From: Prevotella sp. UBA7551
GTDB lineage: Bacteria; Bacteroidota; Bacteroidia; Bacteroidales; Bacteroidaceae
DNA length: 23,379 bases
Direction: 5' to 3'
NCBI GenBank assembly: GCA_002479145.1
Contig: DLLX01000084.1
Span: 15,139 to 38,517, forward strand
A program made the position numbers and the translations under genes. How positions within the stretch are numbered: position 1 is the first letter of the stretch; every line of letters begins with the position of its first letter. Below, in pieces: positions 8,254 to 16,208 of this stretch. The notes beneath the pieces were generated by a model. It did no database searches. It worked only from the letters and a program-made list of their open reading frames with translations, and was not told the DNA's origin.

Positions 8254-9585
8254 ATGGAAAAAGTACAACAAATGGCGAAGCAAATAGGTGTTTCCCTTAC
8301 TCCTATGCAGGAGAGAGTGGCAGACTGCTTGCTCCATTCTGATCGAAATATAGTGGTCCTTTCGCCTACAGGGTCGGGTAAGACTTACGCTTACCTTCTT
8401 CCCTTGGCAGCAATGATTGAAACTGAACGACAAGAGGTGCAGGCTGTTGTCGTTGTACCGGGAAGGGAACTGGCTCTACAGTCGCAACAAGTGCTGGAGG
8501 CGATGCATACGGAATTGCGGTCTATGGCAGTTTATGGAGGCCATGCAACCATGAAAGAGCACCAGAAAATGAAACTGGTGAAGCCTCAGGTCGTCTTTGG
8601 AACACCCGGGCGACTCAATGATCACATAGAGAAAGGCAATATTGATGTAGAATGTGTGAAGATGTTGGTCATTGACGAGTATGACAAATGTCTCGAGATG
8701 GGCTTCCATAACGAGATGAGCACCCTCGTCGGCAGCTTGCCAAATACTTGCCGAAAGGTCTTGTTGTCTGCCACACGTGCAGAGAAAGTACCAGTGTTTA
8801 TGCGTGATGCCATGCGAGGCACACCTGATGTGGTTGATTTCCTTCCACTTCATGAGGAAATTGTTCCAGAACGTGTGCTTGTCAAGAAAGTAGTAACTCA
8901 ACAGTGCGACAAACTTCCCACCCTGCTCCACCTTCTTTGCCAATTAGGTGACGGTAAGAGTGTGGTATTCCTCAATTATCGTGATGCGGTCGCACGTGTG
9001 GCAGATTTCCTCACTGAGGCTGGTTTTGACGTGAGCAGTCTGCATGGCGGGCTGGATCAGAAGGCACGCGAGCAAGCAGTTTACCGCTTTACCAATGGCA
9101 GTGCCAATGTATTGGTGAGTACAGACCTTGCTTCTCGTGGATTAGACATTCCCGACATCAACCATATCATTCACTACCACTTGCCGGAAACCAAGGAAGT
9201 GTACATCCACCGGACGGGGCGCACAGCACGATGGGACAATCAAGGGGTAACTTTTTTATTGCTGGGTCCTACAGAGAATTTGCCAGACTATGTGGATGAG
9301 GATGTCAGTGAGTTTATACTTGACAGCGTACGACATCCCGTGCCCAAAGCGAAAATGGCAACATTATACATAGGTAAAGGAAAAAAAGATAAACTTTCGA
9401 AGGGTGACATTGTTGGGTTTCTTTGCAAGAAAGGAGGGCTCAAGGCAACCGATATTGGGCGTATAGATGTGATGGAACGCTATGCGTATGCGGCAGTTTC
9501 AAATCGCGAACTTGCCATGGTGCTCCAAAGAACTTGTGGGGAAAAAATCAAAGGAATACGAACAGTAGTTGAGATGATAAGGTAA
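8254..9585 (+). CDS. DbpA-like DExD-box ATP-dependent RNA helicase
   Basis: A 443-residue RNA helicase probably acting in large-subunit ribosome assembly. Counted from the ATG at 8254: Q-motif remnant LTPMQ (15-19), Walker A SPTGSGKT (37-44), motif Ia PGRELA (69-74), TPGR (117-120), motif II DEYD (141-144, a variant of DEAD), SAT (172-174), motif V STDLASRGLDIP (289-300) and motif VI HRTGRTAR (319-326). The C-terminus (about 369-440, ATLYIGKGKKDKLSKGDIVGF) matches the DbpA RNA-binding domain that in E. coli DbpA recognises 23S rRNA hairpin 92. The frame is open back to a TTG at 8182, but the ATG at 8254 starts just before the Q motif and is preferred. A degenerate -7 box (TATTTTTA, 8217-8224) lies between the two. 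Monocistronic by spacing. Confidence 0.9.
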   Translation: MEKVQQMAKQIGVSLTPMQERVADCLLHSDRNIVVLSPTGSGKTYAYLLPLAAMIETERQEVQAVVVVPGRELALQSQQVLEAMHTELRSMAVYGGHATMKEHQKMKLVKPQVVFGTPGRLNDHIEKGNIDVECVKMLVIDEYDKCLEMGFHNEMSTLVGSLPNTCRKVLLSATRAEKVPVFMRDAMRGTPDVVDFLPLHEEIVPERVLVKKVVTQQCDKLPTLLHLLCQLGDGKSVVFLNYRDAVARVADFLTEAGFDVSSLHGGLDQKAREQAVYRFTNGSANVLVSTDLASRGLDIPDINHIIHYHLPETKEVYIHRTGRTARWDNQGVTFLLLGPTENLPDYVDEDVSEFILDSVRHPVPKAKMATLYIGKGKKDKLSKGDIVGFLCKKGGLKATDIGRIDVMERYAYAAVSNRELAMVLQRTCGEKIKGIRTVVEMIR

Positions 9586-9700
9586 TTTCGCTGACGTAGT
9601 GTAAGCAAAAATAGTGGAGTAAGGCAATATTCCCATCTTACTGCTATACATTTGAATGATAAAAAACACTAAAATATTTGGTCAAGCGGAAATAAAGCTG

Positions 9701-9708
9701 TAAATTCG
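9701..9708 (+). promoter_or_regulatory. Probable promoter of the serC-serA operon (-33 and -7)
   Basis: TAAATTCG is one mismatch from TAnnTTTG and lies 20 bases after TTTG at 9677-9680, the expected Bacteroidetes -33/-7 spacing. The ATG of serC is at 9746, giving a leader of about 32 nt. Confidence 0.55.
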
Positions 9709-9745
9709 CAGTCGAAACATCAATCAATTTTAATAAAAAGTAATA

Positions 9746-10813
9746 ATGAAGAAGTACAATTTCTATGCAGGCCCGTCGCTTCTGCCGCGCGAGGCTGTGG
9801 AGAATACTGCAAAACAGATTCTGGATTTCAATGGCAGTGGTATCTCACTGATGTGTGTCAGCCATCGTTCGGCTGGTTTCCAGGCCGTTATGGACGAGGC
9901 CGTTGCGCTCATCAAGGAGCTGCTTGACATTCCTGAGGGCTATTCGGTGCTCTTCCTTGGAGGTGGTGCTTCCCTGCAGTTTATGCAGATTCCAGCCAAC
10001 TTCTTGATCAAAAAGGCTGCTTATGTCAATACTGGCGTATGGGCAAAGAAGGCAATGAAGGAAGCTAAACATTTCGGTGAGGTGGTCGAGGTCGCTTCTT
10101 CAGCTGCTGACAACTACAGCTACATTCCCAAGAACTACGATATTCCTGCTGATGTGGATTATCTGCACGTGACAACTAACAATACCATCTACGGTACTGA
10201 GCTTCACAAAGACCTTGACGTAAACGTGCCGATGATTGCTGATATGTCTTCTGACATAATGAGCCGTCCTGTTGACGTGTCCAAGTATAAAGCCATTTAT
10301 GGCGGTGCACAGAAGAATATGTCCATGGCTGGTGTGACCTTCGTAATTGTGAAGACAGACGAGCTTGGCAAAGCTCCGCGCGAGTTGCCGACGATGATTG
10401 ATTATCGCACTCATGTTGATAAGGGCTCTATGTTCAACACTCCTCCAGTTGTTCCTATCTATTCTTTGCTTGAGACCATGCGCTGGGTGAAAGCTCAGGG
10501 CGGTGTGAAAGAAATGGAGCGTCGTGCTATTGAGCGTGCTGACCTGCTCTATGGTGAGATTGACCGCAATAAGCTGTTCCGTGGCACTGTCGCAGAGGAA
10601 GATCGTTCTCGCATGAACATCTGCTTCGTCATGAACGACGAGTACAAGGAGTTGGAGAAGCCGTTCTTTGACTTTGCAACTGAGCGTGGCATGGTGGGAA
10701 TCAAGGGTCATCGTTCTGTGGGTGGCTTCCGCGCTTCTTGCTACAACGCCATGTCTCTTGAGGGTGTTCAGGCACTTGTGCAGGCCATGAAAGAGTTCGA
10801 GGCTCAGCATTAA
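9746..10813 (+). CDS. serC: Phosphoserine aminotransferase
   Basis: Converts 3-phosphohydroxypyruvate and glutamate to phosphoserine and 2-oxoglutarate, the second step of serine synthesis; homologous enzymes also serve vitamin B6 synthesis. The 355-residue length is normal for this class V PLP aminotransferase. Visible features: N-terminal YNFYAGPSLLPREAVE (4-19), phosphate-binding GGGAS (72-76), D166 in IADMSSDIMSRP, and the PLP-binding lysine K190 in IYGGAQKN. The C-terminus has GIKGHRSVGGFRASCYNAM, the usual substrate-binding segment. It is followed after 70 bases, containing a strong hairpin, by a PGDH gene and then DUF1015, an arrangement I recall from other Bacteroidales. Confidence 0.96.
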   Translation: MKKYNFYAGPSLLPREAVENTAKQILDFNGSGISLMCVSHRSAGFQAVMDEAVALIKELLDIPEGYSVLFLGGGASLQFMQIPANFLIKKAAYVNTGVWAKKAMKEAKHFGEVVEVASSAADNYSYIPKNYDIPADVDYLHVTTNNTIYGTELHKDLDVNVPMIADMSSDIMSRPVDVSKYKAIYGGAQKNMSMAGVTFVIVKTDELGKAPRELPTMIDYRTHVDKGSMFNTPPVVPIYSLLETMRWVKAQGGVKEMERRAIERADLLYGEIDRNKLFRGTVAEEDRSRMNICFVMNDEYKELEKPFFDFATERGMVGIKGHRSVGGFRASCYNAMSLEGVQALVQAMKEFEAQH

Positions 10814-10825
10814 TCGAGAAACTAT

Positions 10826-10857
10826 GTGAGGCTTGAGACCACCGTCTCAAGTCTCGC
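10826..10857 (+). promoter_or_regulatory. Intercistronic hairpin between serC and serA
   Basis: The arms 10826-10839 (GTGAGGCTTGAGAC) and 10844-10857 (GTCTCAAGTCTCGC) pair over 14 bp, with two G-U pairs, around a CACC loop. The sequence after it (TTACATTATTATAG) has no T-tract, so it is not a classical terminator. It could stabilise the serC message, block 3' decay or lower serA expression relative to serC. Confidence 0.7.
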
Positions 10858-10883
10858 TTACATTATTATAGCAAAACAAATCG

Positions 10884-11801
10884 ATGAAAGTTTTAATAGC
10901 AACCGCAAAGCCTTTCGCAGCAGAGGCAGTTGAGGGCATAAAGAAAGAATTGGAAGGTGCTGGCAACGAGGTCGTTCTCTTTGAGAAATATGAGACCAAA
11001 GAACAGCTTCTTGAGGCAGTGAAAGATGTAGACGCGATGATTGTCCGTTCGGACAAGATCACTCCTGAGGTAATCGACGCAGCCAAAAAGTTGAAGATTA
11101 TCGTTCGTGCTGGCGCTGGCTTTGATTCCATTGACTGCCAATATGCCAAGGAAAAGAATGTGGTAGTCGAAAACACTCCTGGGCAAAATGCCAACGCCGT
11201 TGCTGAATTGGTTATGGGTATGCTCGTTTATGTCGCCCGTAATCACTTCAATGGAAAGTCTGGACATGAACTGAAGGGTCGTCGTCTTGGCCTTCTTGCT
11301 TTTGGTAATGTCGGTCGCAATGTAGCCCGTATCGCCAAAGGCTTTGACATGGAGGTGTCTGCTTTTGACGCTTTCGTCCCTGCCGAGGCTATTGAGAAAG
11401 AGGGCGTACACGCTTGCAAAGATCAGAAAGAACTCTTTGAGACCAGCGATGTCCTTTCACTTCATATCCCTGCAACGCCAGAGACAATCAAAAGTATCAA
11501 CTACGACATGGTGAATTTGATGCCTAAAGGTGGTATTCTTGTCAATGCAGCACGCAAGGAAGTGATTGATGAGGAAGGCTTGCTCAAACTGATGAATGAG
11601 CGCGAGGATCTTCGTTTCATTGCTGACATCAAGCCAGACTTGGACGAGGAATTCCAGAAGTTTGGTACACGCTATTTCGCCACACCGAAGAAAATGGGTG
11701 CGCAGACAGCTGAAGCCAACATTAATGCAGGTATTGCTGCCGCAAAGCAGATTAATGCTTTCTTTAAGGATGGCTGCACAAAGTTTCAGGTAAACAAGTA
11801 A
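10884..11801 (+). CDS. serA: 3-phosphoglycerate dehydrogenase, short form without ACT domain (type III-like)
   Basis: First enzyme of serine synthesis: oxidises 3-phosphoglycerate with NAD+. At 305 residues it lacks the ACT/ASB regulatory domains of longer SerA proteins. The Rossmann region has LGLLAFGNVGRNVARI (135-150), where the first Gly of GxGxxG is Ala. VRAGAGFDSID (74-84) is the substrate loop and R224 in NAARKE is the catalytic Arg. The usual catalytic His in TPHxG is replaced by lysine: TPKKMGAQT, K269. A lysine at this site is known to me from the short PGDH of Entamoeba histolytica, so this is probably an active variant rather than a dead enzyme. Serine feedback through ACT cannot occur. 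Position after serC supports PGDH over other 2-hydroxyacid dehydrogenases. Confidence 0.9.
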   Translation: MKVLIATAKPFAAEAVEGIKKELEGAGNEVVLFEKYETKEQLLEAVKDVDAMIVRSDKITPEVIDAAKKLKIIVRAGAGFDSIDCQYAKEKNVVVENTPGQNANAVAELVMGMLVYVARNHFNGKSGHELKGRRLGLLAFGNVGRNVARIAKGFDMEVSAFDAFVPAEAIEKEGVHACKDQKELFETSDVLSLHIPATPETIKSINYDMVNLMPKGGILVNAARKEVIDEEGLLKLMNEREDLRFIADIKPDLDEEFQKFGTRYFATPKKMGAQTAEANINAGIAAAKQINAFFKDGCTKFQVNK

Positions 11802-11817
11802 ACTTTTTTATAATACC

Positions 11818-11861
11818 CCCTTGCCACACTTGCTAAGTGGGGCGAGGGATTTTTTATTTTT
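11818..11861 (+). terminator. Intrinsic terminator after serA
   Basis: CCCTTGCC (11818-11825) pairs with GGCGAGGG (11841-11848), and CACTT (11827-11831) with AAGTG (11835-11839) around loop GCT. TTTTTTATTTTT follows at 11850-11861. A GC-rich stem plus T-tract is a standard terminator. Its T-tract reaches to within 5 bases of the next gene's ATG. Confidence 0.85.
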
Positions 11862-11862
11862 G
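11855..11862 (+). promoter_or_regulatory. Possible -7 box overlapping the serA terminator T-tract
   Basis: TATTTTTG followed by CAT fits TAnnTTTG and ends 5 bases before the ATG at 11867, so a transcript from it would be almost leaderless. No -33 TTTG is found at the expected distance, so the match may be a by-product of the T-tract. Confidence 0.35.
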
Positions 11863-11866
11863 CATT

Positions 11867-13123
11867 ATGGCAATAGTAAAACCATTTAAGGGCGTTCGCC
11901 CACCGAAAGAGTACGTAGAGCGTGTTGAGTCTCGCCCCTACGATGTTCTTAACTCTGATGAGGCTCGTGAGGAGGCTGGTGATAATGAGATGAGTCTCTA
12001 TCACATCATCAAGCCGGAAATCAACTTCCCGAAGGGCACTTCAGAGTATGATCCCCGCGTTTATGAGAGTGCAAAGGAACATTTCAAGATGTTCCAGGAG
12101 AAAGGATGGCTCGTTCAAGACAAGGAGGATCACTATTACATTTATGCACAGACTATGAACGGCCACACGCAGTATGGCCTTGTTGTAGGAGCTTATGTGG
12201 GAGACTACCTCAATGGAGTAATTAAGAAGCATGAGCTTACACGCCGTGACAAAGAAGAAGATCGTATGAAGCACGTTCGTGTGAACGATGCCAACATAGA
12301 GCCGGTATTCTTCGCTTATCGTGACGACCAGACTCTCATCGACCTTTGTAATCGCTATGCCAAGACGAAGCCGGAGTATGACTTCATTGCTCCGATTGAT
12401 GGCTTCCGTCATCAGTTCTGGGTGATCAGCGACAAAAAGGACATCGAGACGATTACGAATGAGTTCGCCAAGATGCCCGCTCTCTATATTGCCGATGGTC
12501 ATCATCGTTCTGCCGCAGCTGCTCTTGTCGGTGCAGAAAAGGCCAAGCAGAATCCCCACCACACAGGCAAAGAGGAATATAACTATTTCATGGCGGTCTG
12601 CTTCCCTGCAAGCCAGCTCACCATACTCGACTACAACCGTGTTGTCCGCAACCTCAATGGCATGACTCCCGAGGAGTTCCTTACCGCATTGCAGGTTAAT
12701 TTCACGGTAGAGGACAAAGGTACAGAGATTTATAAGCCAAGCCATCTCCATGAGTTTTCACTCTATCTTGACGGACATTGGTATGCACTCAATGCCAAGA
12801 AGGGGACTTATGACGACAGCGATCCAATCGGTGTGCTTGATGTCGACATTTCAAGCCGACTGATTCTCGATGAGTTGATGGGTATCAAGGACCTCCGTTC
12901 TGACAAGCGCATCGACTTTGTTGGCGGGCTTCGTGGTCTTGGTGAGTTGAAGCGTCGTGTTGATAGCGGTGAGATGCGATGGGCCTTGGCACTCTATCCT
13001 GTTTCCATGAAACAGATTATGGATATTGCCGACAGTGGTAATATCATGCCGCCAAAAGCCACTTGGTTTGAGCCGAAACTCCGTTCTGGCCTCATCATTC
13101 ACAAGCTGGAGACTGAAGAATAA
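11867..13123 (+). CDS. DUF1015 family protein, third gene of the serine locus
   Basis: A 418-residue cytosolic protein of the DUF1015 family, whose biochemical function is not established to my knowledge. Visible conserved blocks: N-terminal VKPFKGVRPPKEYVERV (4-20), SRPYDVLNSDEARE (22-35), SLYHIIKPEI (43-52), HELTRRDKEEDRMKH (112-126) and the family hallmark YIADGHHRSAAAAL (197-210). The frame is open back to a GTG at 11837, but that start lies inside the terminator stem, so the ATG at 11867 is chosen. It follows serC and serA on the same strand, which suggests a link to serine or phosphoserine metabolism, though the terminator between them means it may be expressed at lower or separate levels. 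Confidence 0.88.
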   Translation: MAIVKPFKGVRPPKEYVERVESRPYDVLNSDEAREEAGDNEMSLYHIIKPEINFPKGTSEYDPRVYESAKEHFKMFQEKGWLVQDKEDHYYIYAQTMNGHTQYGLVVGAYVGDYLNGVIKKHELTRRDKEEDRMKHVRVNDANIEPVFFAYRDDQTLIDLCNRYAKTKPEYDFIAPIDGFRHQFWVISDKKDIETITNEFAKMPALYIADGHHRSAAAALVGAEKAKQNPHHTGKEEYNYFMAVCFPASQLTILDYNRVVRNLNGMTPEEFLTALQVNFTVEDKGTEIYKPSHLHEFSLYLDGHWYALNAKKGTYDDSDPIGVLDVDISSRLILDELMGIKDLRSDKRIDFVGGLRGLGELKRRVDSGEMRWALALYPVSMKQIMDIADSGNIMPPKATWFEPKLRSGLIIHKLETEE

Positions 13124-13195
13124 ATATTAGTGCGCTGTCCCTATTTCTCTAATTTGAGTAAGGACAGCTTGAATAACTGTCAAGGTTTTATCTGA

Positions 13196-13783
13196 ATGTC
13201 AGATACGTACAAAACAGTTTCAAAACATATAAGCGAGGGATTTTATTCCGAAAAGCGGAGTAAATTCCTCGCTTTTGTTCACCATGTGGATTCTGTGGAT
13301 GAGGCCATGGCCATTGTGAAGGAATATCGAAAGAAGTATTATGATGCACGCCATTGTTGCTACGCCTATATGTTGGGGGCAGATCGTTCAGAATTCCGAG
13401 CCAATGACGATGGAGAGCCTTCCTCTACAGCCGGGAAACCCATTCTTGGACAAATCAACAGATTGGAATTGACAGATATTCTTATTGTCGTCATCCGTTA
13501 CTTTGGTGGGGTTAAACTGGGAACCAGTGGACTGATAGTGGCTTATAAGACTGCAGCTGAGGATGCACTGGAAAAGTCCACAATCGAAGAGAAGTTTATA
13601 GAAGAACGCATAACTTATCGATTTACTTATCCGATGATAAACGCCGTTATGCGTGTAATAAAGGATACAGGTGCGAGAATCATTAGTCAAACCTTTGACA
13701 ATGACTGCGAAGTTGTTTGTTCCATTCGTCAGAGTTTAGCGGAAGGACTCAAGTCCCGTTTGGAGCATTTGGCTTTTGAATAG
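13196..13783 (+). CDS. yigZ: YigZ/IMPACT family protein
   Basis: A 195-residue protein of the UPF0029/IMPACT family. The N-terminal IMPACT domain (about 12-125) carries EKRSKFLAFVHHVDS (19-33), ARHCCYAYMLG (51-61), NDDGEPSSTAGKPILGQ (70-86) and the signature IRYFGGVKLGTSGLIVAY (100-117). The C-terminal DUF1949-like domain covers about 135-190. E. coli YigZ has a proposed nucleic-acid-binding or regulatory role, and eukaryotic IMPACT acts on translation control; the bacterial function is not settled. It sits 72 bases after the DUF1015 gene with no terminator visible between, so read-through is possible. Confidence 0.92.
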   Translation: MSDTYKTVSKHISEGFYSEKRSKFLAFVHHVDSVDEAMAIVKEYRKKYYDARHCCYAYMLGADRSEFRANDDGEPSSTAGKPILGQINRLELTDILIVVIRYFGGVKLGTSGLIVAYKTAAEDALEKSTIEEKFIEERITYRFTYPMINAVMRVIKDTGARIISQTFDNDCEVVCSIRQSLAEGLKSRLEHLAFE

Positions 13784-13898
13784 AGTATATTTCTTTTTTT
13801 GAGGTAAGGATGAAATGGAAAGCTTAACATTAAATCTTTCACTTTCGACAAGTTTTTCAAATTAAAAGGTTGTTTTCAGGTTGCTATTATCAATCTTT

Positions 13899-13923
13899 AT
13901 TTGTAAATTTGCATTTTACAAAT
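13899..13923. promoter_or_regulatory. Candidate operator over the manC -7 box and start site
   Basis: ATTTGTAAA (13899-13907) and TTTACAAAT (13915-13923) form a perfect 9-bp inverted repeat with a 7-nt spacer. The -7 box (13904-13911) and the expected transcription start both fall inside it, a typical place for a repressor site. AT-richness makes chance possible. Confidence 0.35.
13904..13911 (+). promoter_or_regulatory. Bacteroidetes -7 promoter box for manC-gmd-fcl
   Basis: TAAATTTG followed by CAT is a full match to TAnnTTTG. GGTTG at 13879-13883 lies 20 bases upstream as a weak -33. The box lies inside the upstream extension of the reading frame, which supports the ATG at 13947 as the true manC start. 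Confidence 0.65.
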
Positions 13924-13946
13924 TGAGAAATCGAGCGCAAGTCTAT

Positions 13947-15014
13947 ATGGAAAGAAGCAACAATCACCTTGTAATTATGGCCGGAGGAGTGGGAAGCCGA
14001 TTCTGGCCTATGAGCACCGTTGAGCGTCCTAAGCAGTTTATTGATATTTTGGGTACGGGGAGGACAATGATTCAGATGGTCTTCGACCGTTTCAAAGGGG
14101 TGGTAGAAAGCCAGAACATGTGGGTTGTCACCAACAAGTGCTATCGCGAACAAGTGCTCCAACAGCTTCCGGATATACCAGAAAGTCACATTCTCTGTGA
14201 GCCTTGTCGCCGCAATACGGCCCCCTGCATCGCTTATGTCAGTTGGCGTATTAAGAAAGAATCCCCTAAAGCCAACATAGTTGTGGCCCCCAGCGACCAT
14301 CTTGTGGTTGATACGGGTGAGTTCAAGCGAGTCGTGTCCAACTGCCTTGATTTCACTTCAGGAACCGATGCCATTGTCACTTTAGGCATGAAGGCCACAC
14401 GTCCAGAAACGGGATATGGCTACATTCAGGCTGACCTCTCTCTTCCCTCACCTCGCAACCGCGAGATATATCGTGTTGATCAGTTCCATGAGAAGCCTAA
14501 GTTGGAACAAGCTGAGGTGTATTTGAAAGAGAAAAACTACTTCTGGAACGCTGGAATATTTATCTGGAACGTGGCAACTATCGTCAATGCTTTCCGTGTA
14601 TACCAACCCAATATAGCCAAGGTCTTTGACCGTATACGTCCGATGCTCGGCACGAAGGATGAGCAACGCATCATAGACGAGATTTACCCCCAGTGTGAAA
14701 ACATTTCCGTTGACTACGCAATCATGGAAAAGGCGGACGAAATCTTTGTCTGTCCATCAGATTTTGGTTGGAGCGACCTGGGCACATGGGGCAGCTTACT
14801 CATGCAGACCCCTAAGGATGTTTACGGAAATGCGACCATAGGGCAGAATATTCAACTTTATGAAAGCCATAACTGTATCGTTCATACCTTGGAGGAAAAA
14901 CGTGTGGTGATAGAAGGACTCGATGGTTACATTGTAGCTGAGGACAATGACTCACTTCTCATTTGCAAACTTTCAGAGGAACAGCGCATCCGCCAATTCT
15001 CCGAAAAATTGTAA
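13947..15014 (+). CDS. manC: Mannose-1-phosphate guanylyltransferase (GDP-mannose pyrophosphorylase)
   Basis: Makes GDP-mannose from mannose-1-phosphate and GTP. The 355 residues form only the nucleotidyltransferase domain; the phosphomannose isomerase half of bifunctional ManC/AlgA proteins is absent. Motifs: MAGGVGSRFWPMS (11-23), PKQF (28-31), APSDH (114-118), FHEKP (180-184), FWNAGIFIW (199-207) and SDFGWSDLGTWGSL (271-284). The frame is open back to a TTG at 13881, but the promoter lies in that extension, so the ATG at 13947 is used. It is followed on the same strand by gmd and fcl (gaps 70 and 38 bases), so its GDP-mannose probably feeds GDP-fucose synthesis. Confidence 0.93.
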   Translation: MERSNNHLVIMAGGVGSRFWPMSTVERPKQFIDILGTGRTMIQMVFDRFKGVVESQNMWVVTNKCYREQVLQQLPDIPESHILCEPCRRNTAPCIAYVSWRIKKESPKANIVVAPSDHLVVDTGEFKRVVSNCLDFTSGTDAIVTLGMKATRPETGYGYIQADLSLPSPRNREIYRVDQFHEKPKLEQAEVYLKEKNYFWNAGIFIWNVATIVNAFRVYQPNIAKVFDRIRPMLGTKDEQRIIDEIYPQCENISVDYAIMEKADEIFVCPSDFGWSDLGTWGSLLMQTPKDVYGNATIGQNIQLYESHNCIVHTLEEKRVVIEGLDGYIVAEDNDSLLICKLSEEQRIRQFSEKL

Positions 15015-15084
15015 TATTCACGACGTACTCTGCTCAAGGATAAAAAGGGTAGGGCGTTTTTGTTGAACTCAATACATTGATGAA

Positions 15085-16170
15085 ATGAAACAGAGAGTAG
15101 CTCTTATCACGGGCATCACAGGTCAAGATGGTTCGTTTCTTGCAGAATTCTTGATAGAGAAGGGCTACGAGGTGCATGGTCTATTGCGTCGCAGCTCCTC
15201 TTTCAACACAGGGCGTATCGAACATCTCTATTTGGATGAGTGGGTACGCGACATGAAACAAAAGCGGCTCGTCAACCTTCATTGGGCAGACATGACCGAT
15301 TCTTCCTCCCTTATTCGAATCATTCGCGAAACCAACCCCACGGAGATTTACAATCTTGCTGCACAAAGCCATGTCAAGGTAAGTTTCGATGTGCCCGAAT
15401 ACACGGCCGAGACCGATGCCGTTGGCGTCTTGCGTCTGCTTGAGGCTGTCCGTATTTGTGGACTTGAGAAGAGCTGCCGCATCTATCAGGCTTCCACGTC
15501 CGAACTATTCGGTAAGGTGCAGGAGGTGCCACAGTGCGAAACTACGCCCTTCTACCCCCGCAGTCCCTATGGCGTAGCCAAGCTTTATGGCTTCTGGATT
15601 ATGAAAAATTACCGAGAAGCCTATGGGATGTTTTGTTGCAATGGCATTCTTTTTAATCATGAAAGTGAGCGGCGCGGAGAGAATTTCGTAACCCGCAAGA
15701 TTACTTTGGCTGCCAGTCGCATTGTCCAAGGCCTTCAGGACAAGCTCTATTTAGGCAATCTCAATGCCCTTCGCGATTGGGGCTATGCCAAGGATTACAT
15801 AGAGTGTATGTGGCTGATGCTACAACAAGAGCATCCCGATGATTTTGTTATAGCAACAGGCGAGTACCATACAGTACGCAATTTCACCACATTGGCGTTT
15901 CATCATGCGGGTATAGAACTCAGATGGGAAGGCAGTGGTATAGATGAGAAAGGCATTGACAAGTCGACAGGCCGTGTGTTGGTAGAGGTTGATCCCAAGT
16001 ATTTCCGACCTGCAGAGGTCGAACAATTGCTCGGAGACCCCACTAAAGCCAAGACACAGTTGGGCTGGGATCCCCATAAGACATCGTTCGATGCACTCGT
16101 ACGCATCATGGTGGAGCATGATATGCGCTTTGTCCGCAAACTATATCTAAAGGCGCAAATGCCTGAATAG
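15085..16170 (+). CDS. gmd: GDP-mannose 4,6-dehydratase
   Basis: Converts GDP-D-mannose to GDP-4-keto-6-deoxy-D-mannose, the first committed step to GDP-L-fucose. An extended short-chain dehydrogenase of 361 residues, normal for Gmd. Motifs: the NADP-binding GITGQDGSF (10-18, glycines 10, 13, 16), LLRRSSSFNTGRIEHLY (33-49), NLAAQSHVKVSF (90-101), active-site segment QASTSELFG (135-143), and the Y162-xxx-K166 pair in RSPYGVAK. The block FNHESERRGENFVTRKIT is typical of Gmd. It lies between manC and fcl, matching pathway order. Confidence 0.97.
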   Translation: MKQRVALITGITGQDGSFLAEFLIEKGYEVHGLLRRSSSFNTGRIEHLYLDEWVRDMKQKRLVNLHWADMTDSSSLIRIIRETNPTEIYNLAAQSHVKVSFDVPEYTAETDAVGVLRLLEAVRICGLEKSCRIYQASTSELFGKVQEVPQCETTPFYPRSPYGVAKLYGFWIMKNYREAYGMFCCNGILFNHESERRGENFVTRKITLAASRIVQGLQDKLYLGNLNALRDWGYAKDYIECMWLMLQQEHPDDFVIATGEYHTVRNFTTLAFHHAGIELRWEGSGIDEKGIDKSTGRVLVEVDPKYFRPAEVEQLLGDPTKAKTQLGWDPHKTSFDALVRIMVEHDMRFVRKLYLKAQMPE

Positions 16171-16208
16171 ATTCTTCTCATTGTTGAATCATCTGTCACG
16201 AAAGCTTT

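Noticed and set aside
10100..10810. Minus-strand open frame of 236 codons opposite serC
   Set aside because: It lies wholly within serC, which is complete and well conserved; its composition is that of an antisense shadow.
11837..11866. Longer DUF1015 protein starting at GTG 11837
   Set aside because: The start would lie in the terminator stem, and the family's conserved N-terminus begins at the ATG at 11867.
13881..13946. Longer manC starting at TTG 13881
   Set aside because: The -7 promoter box lies inside this extension, and the nucleotidyltransferase motif is at the normal distance from the ATG at 13947.
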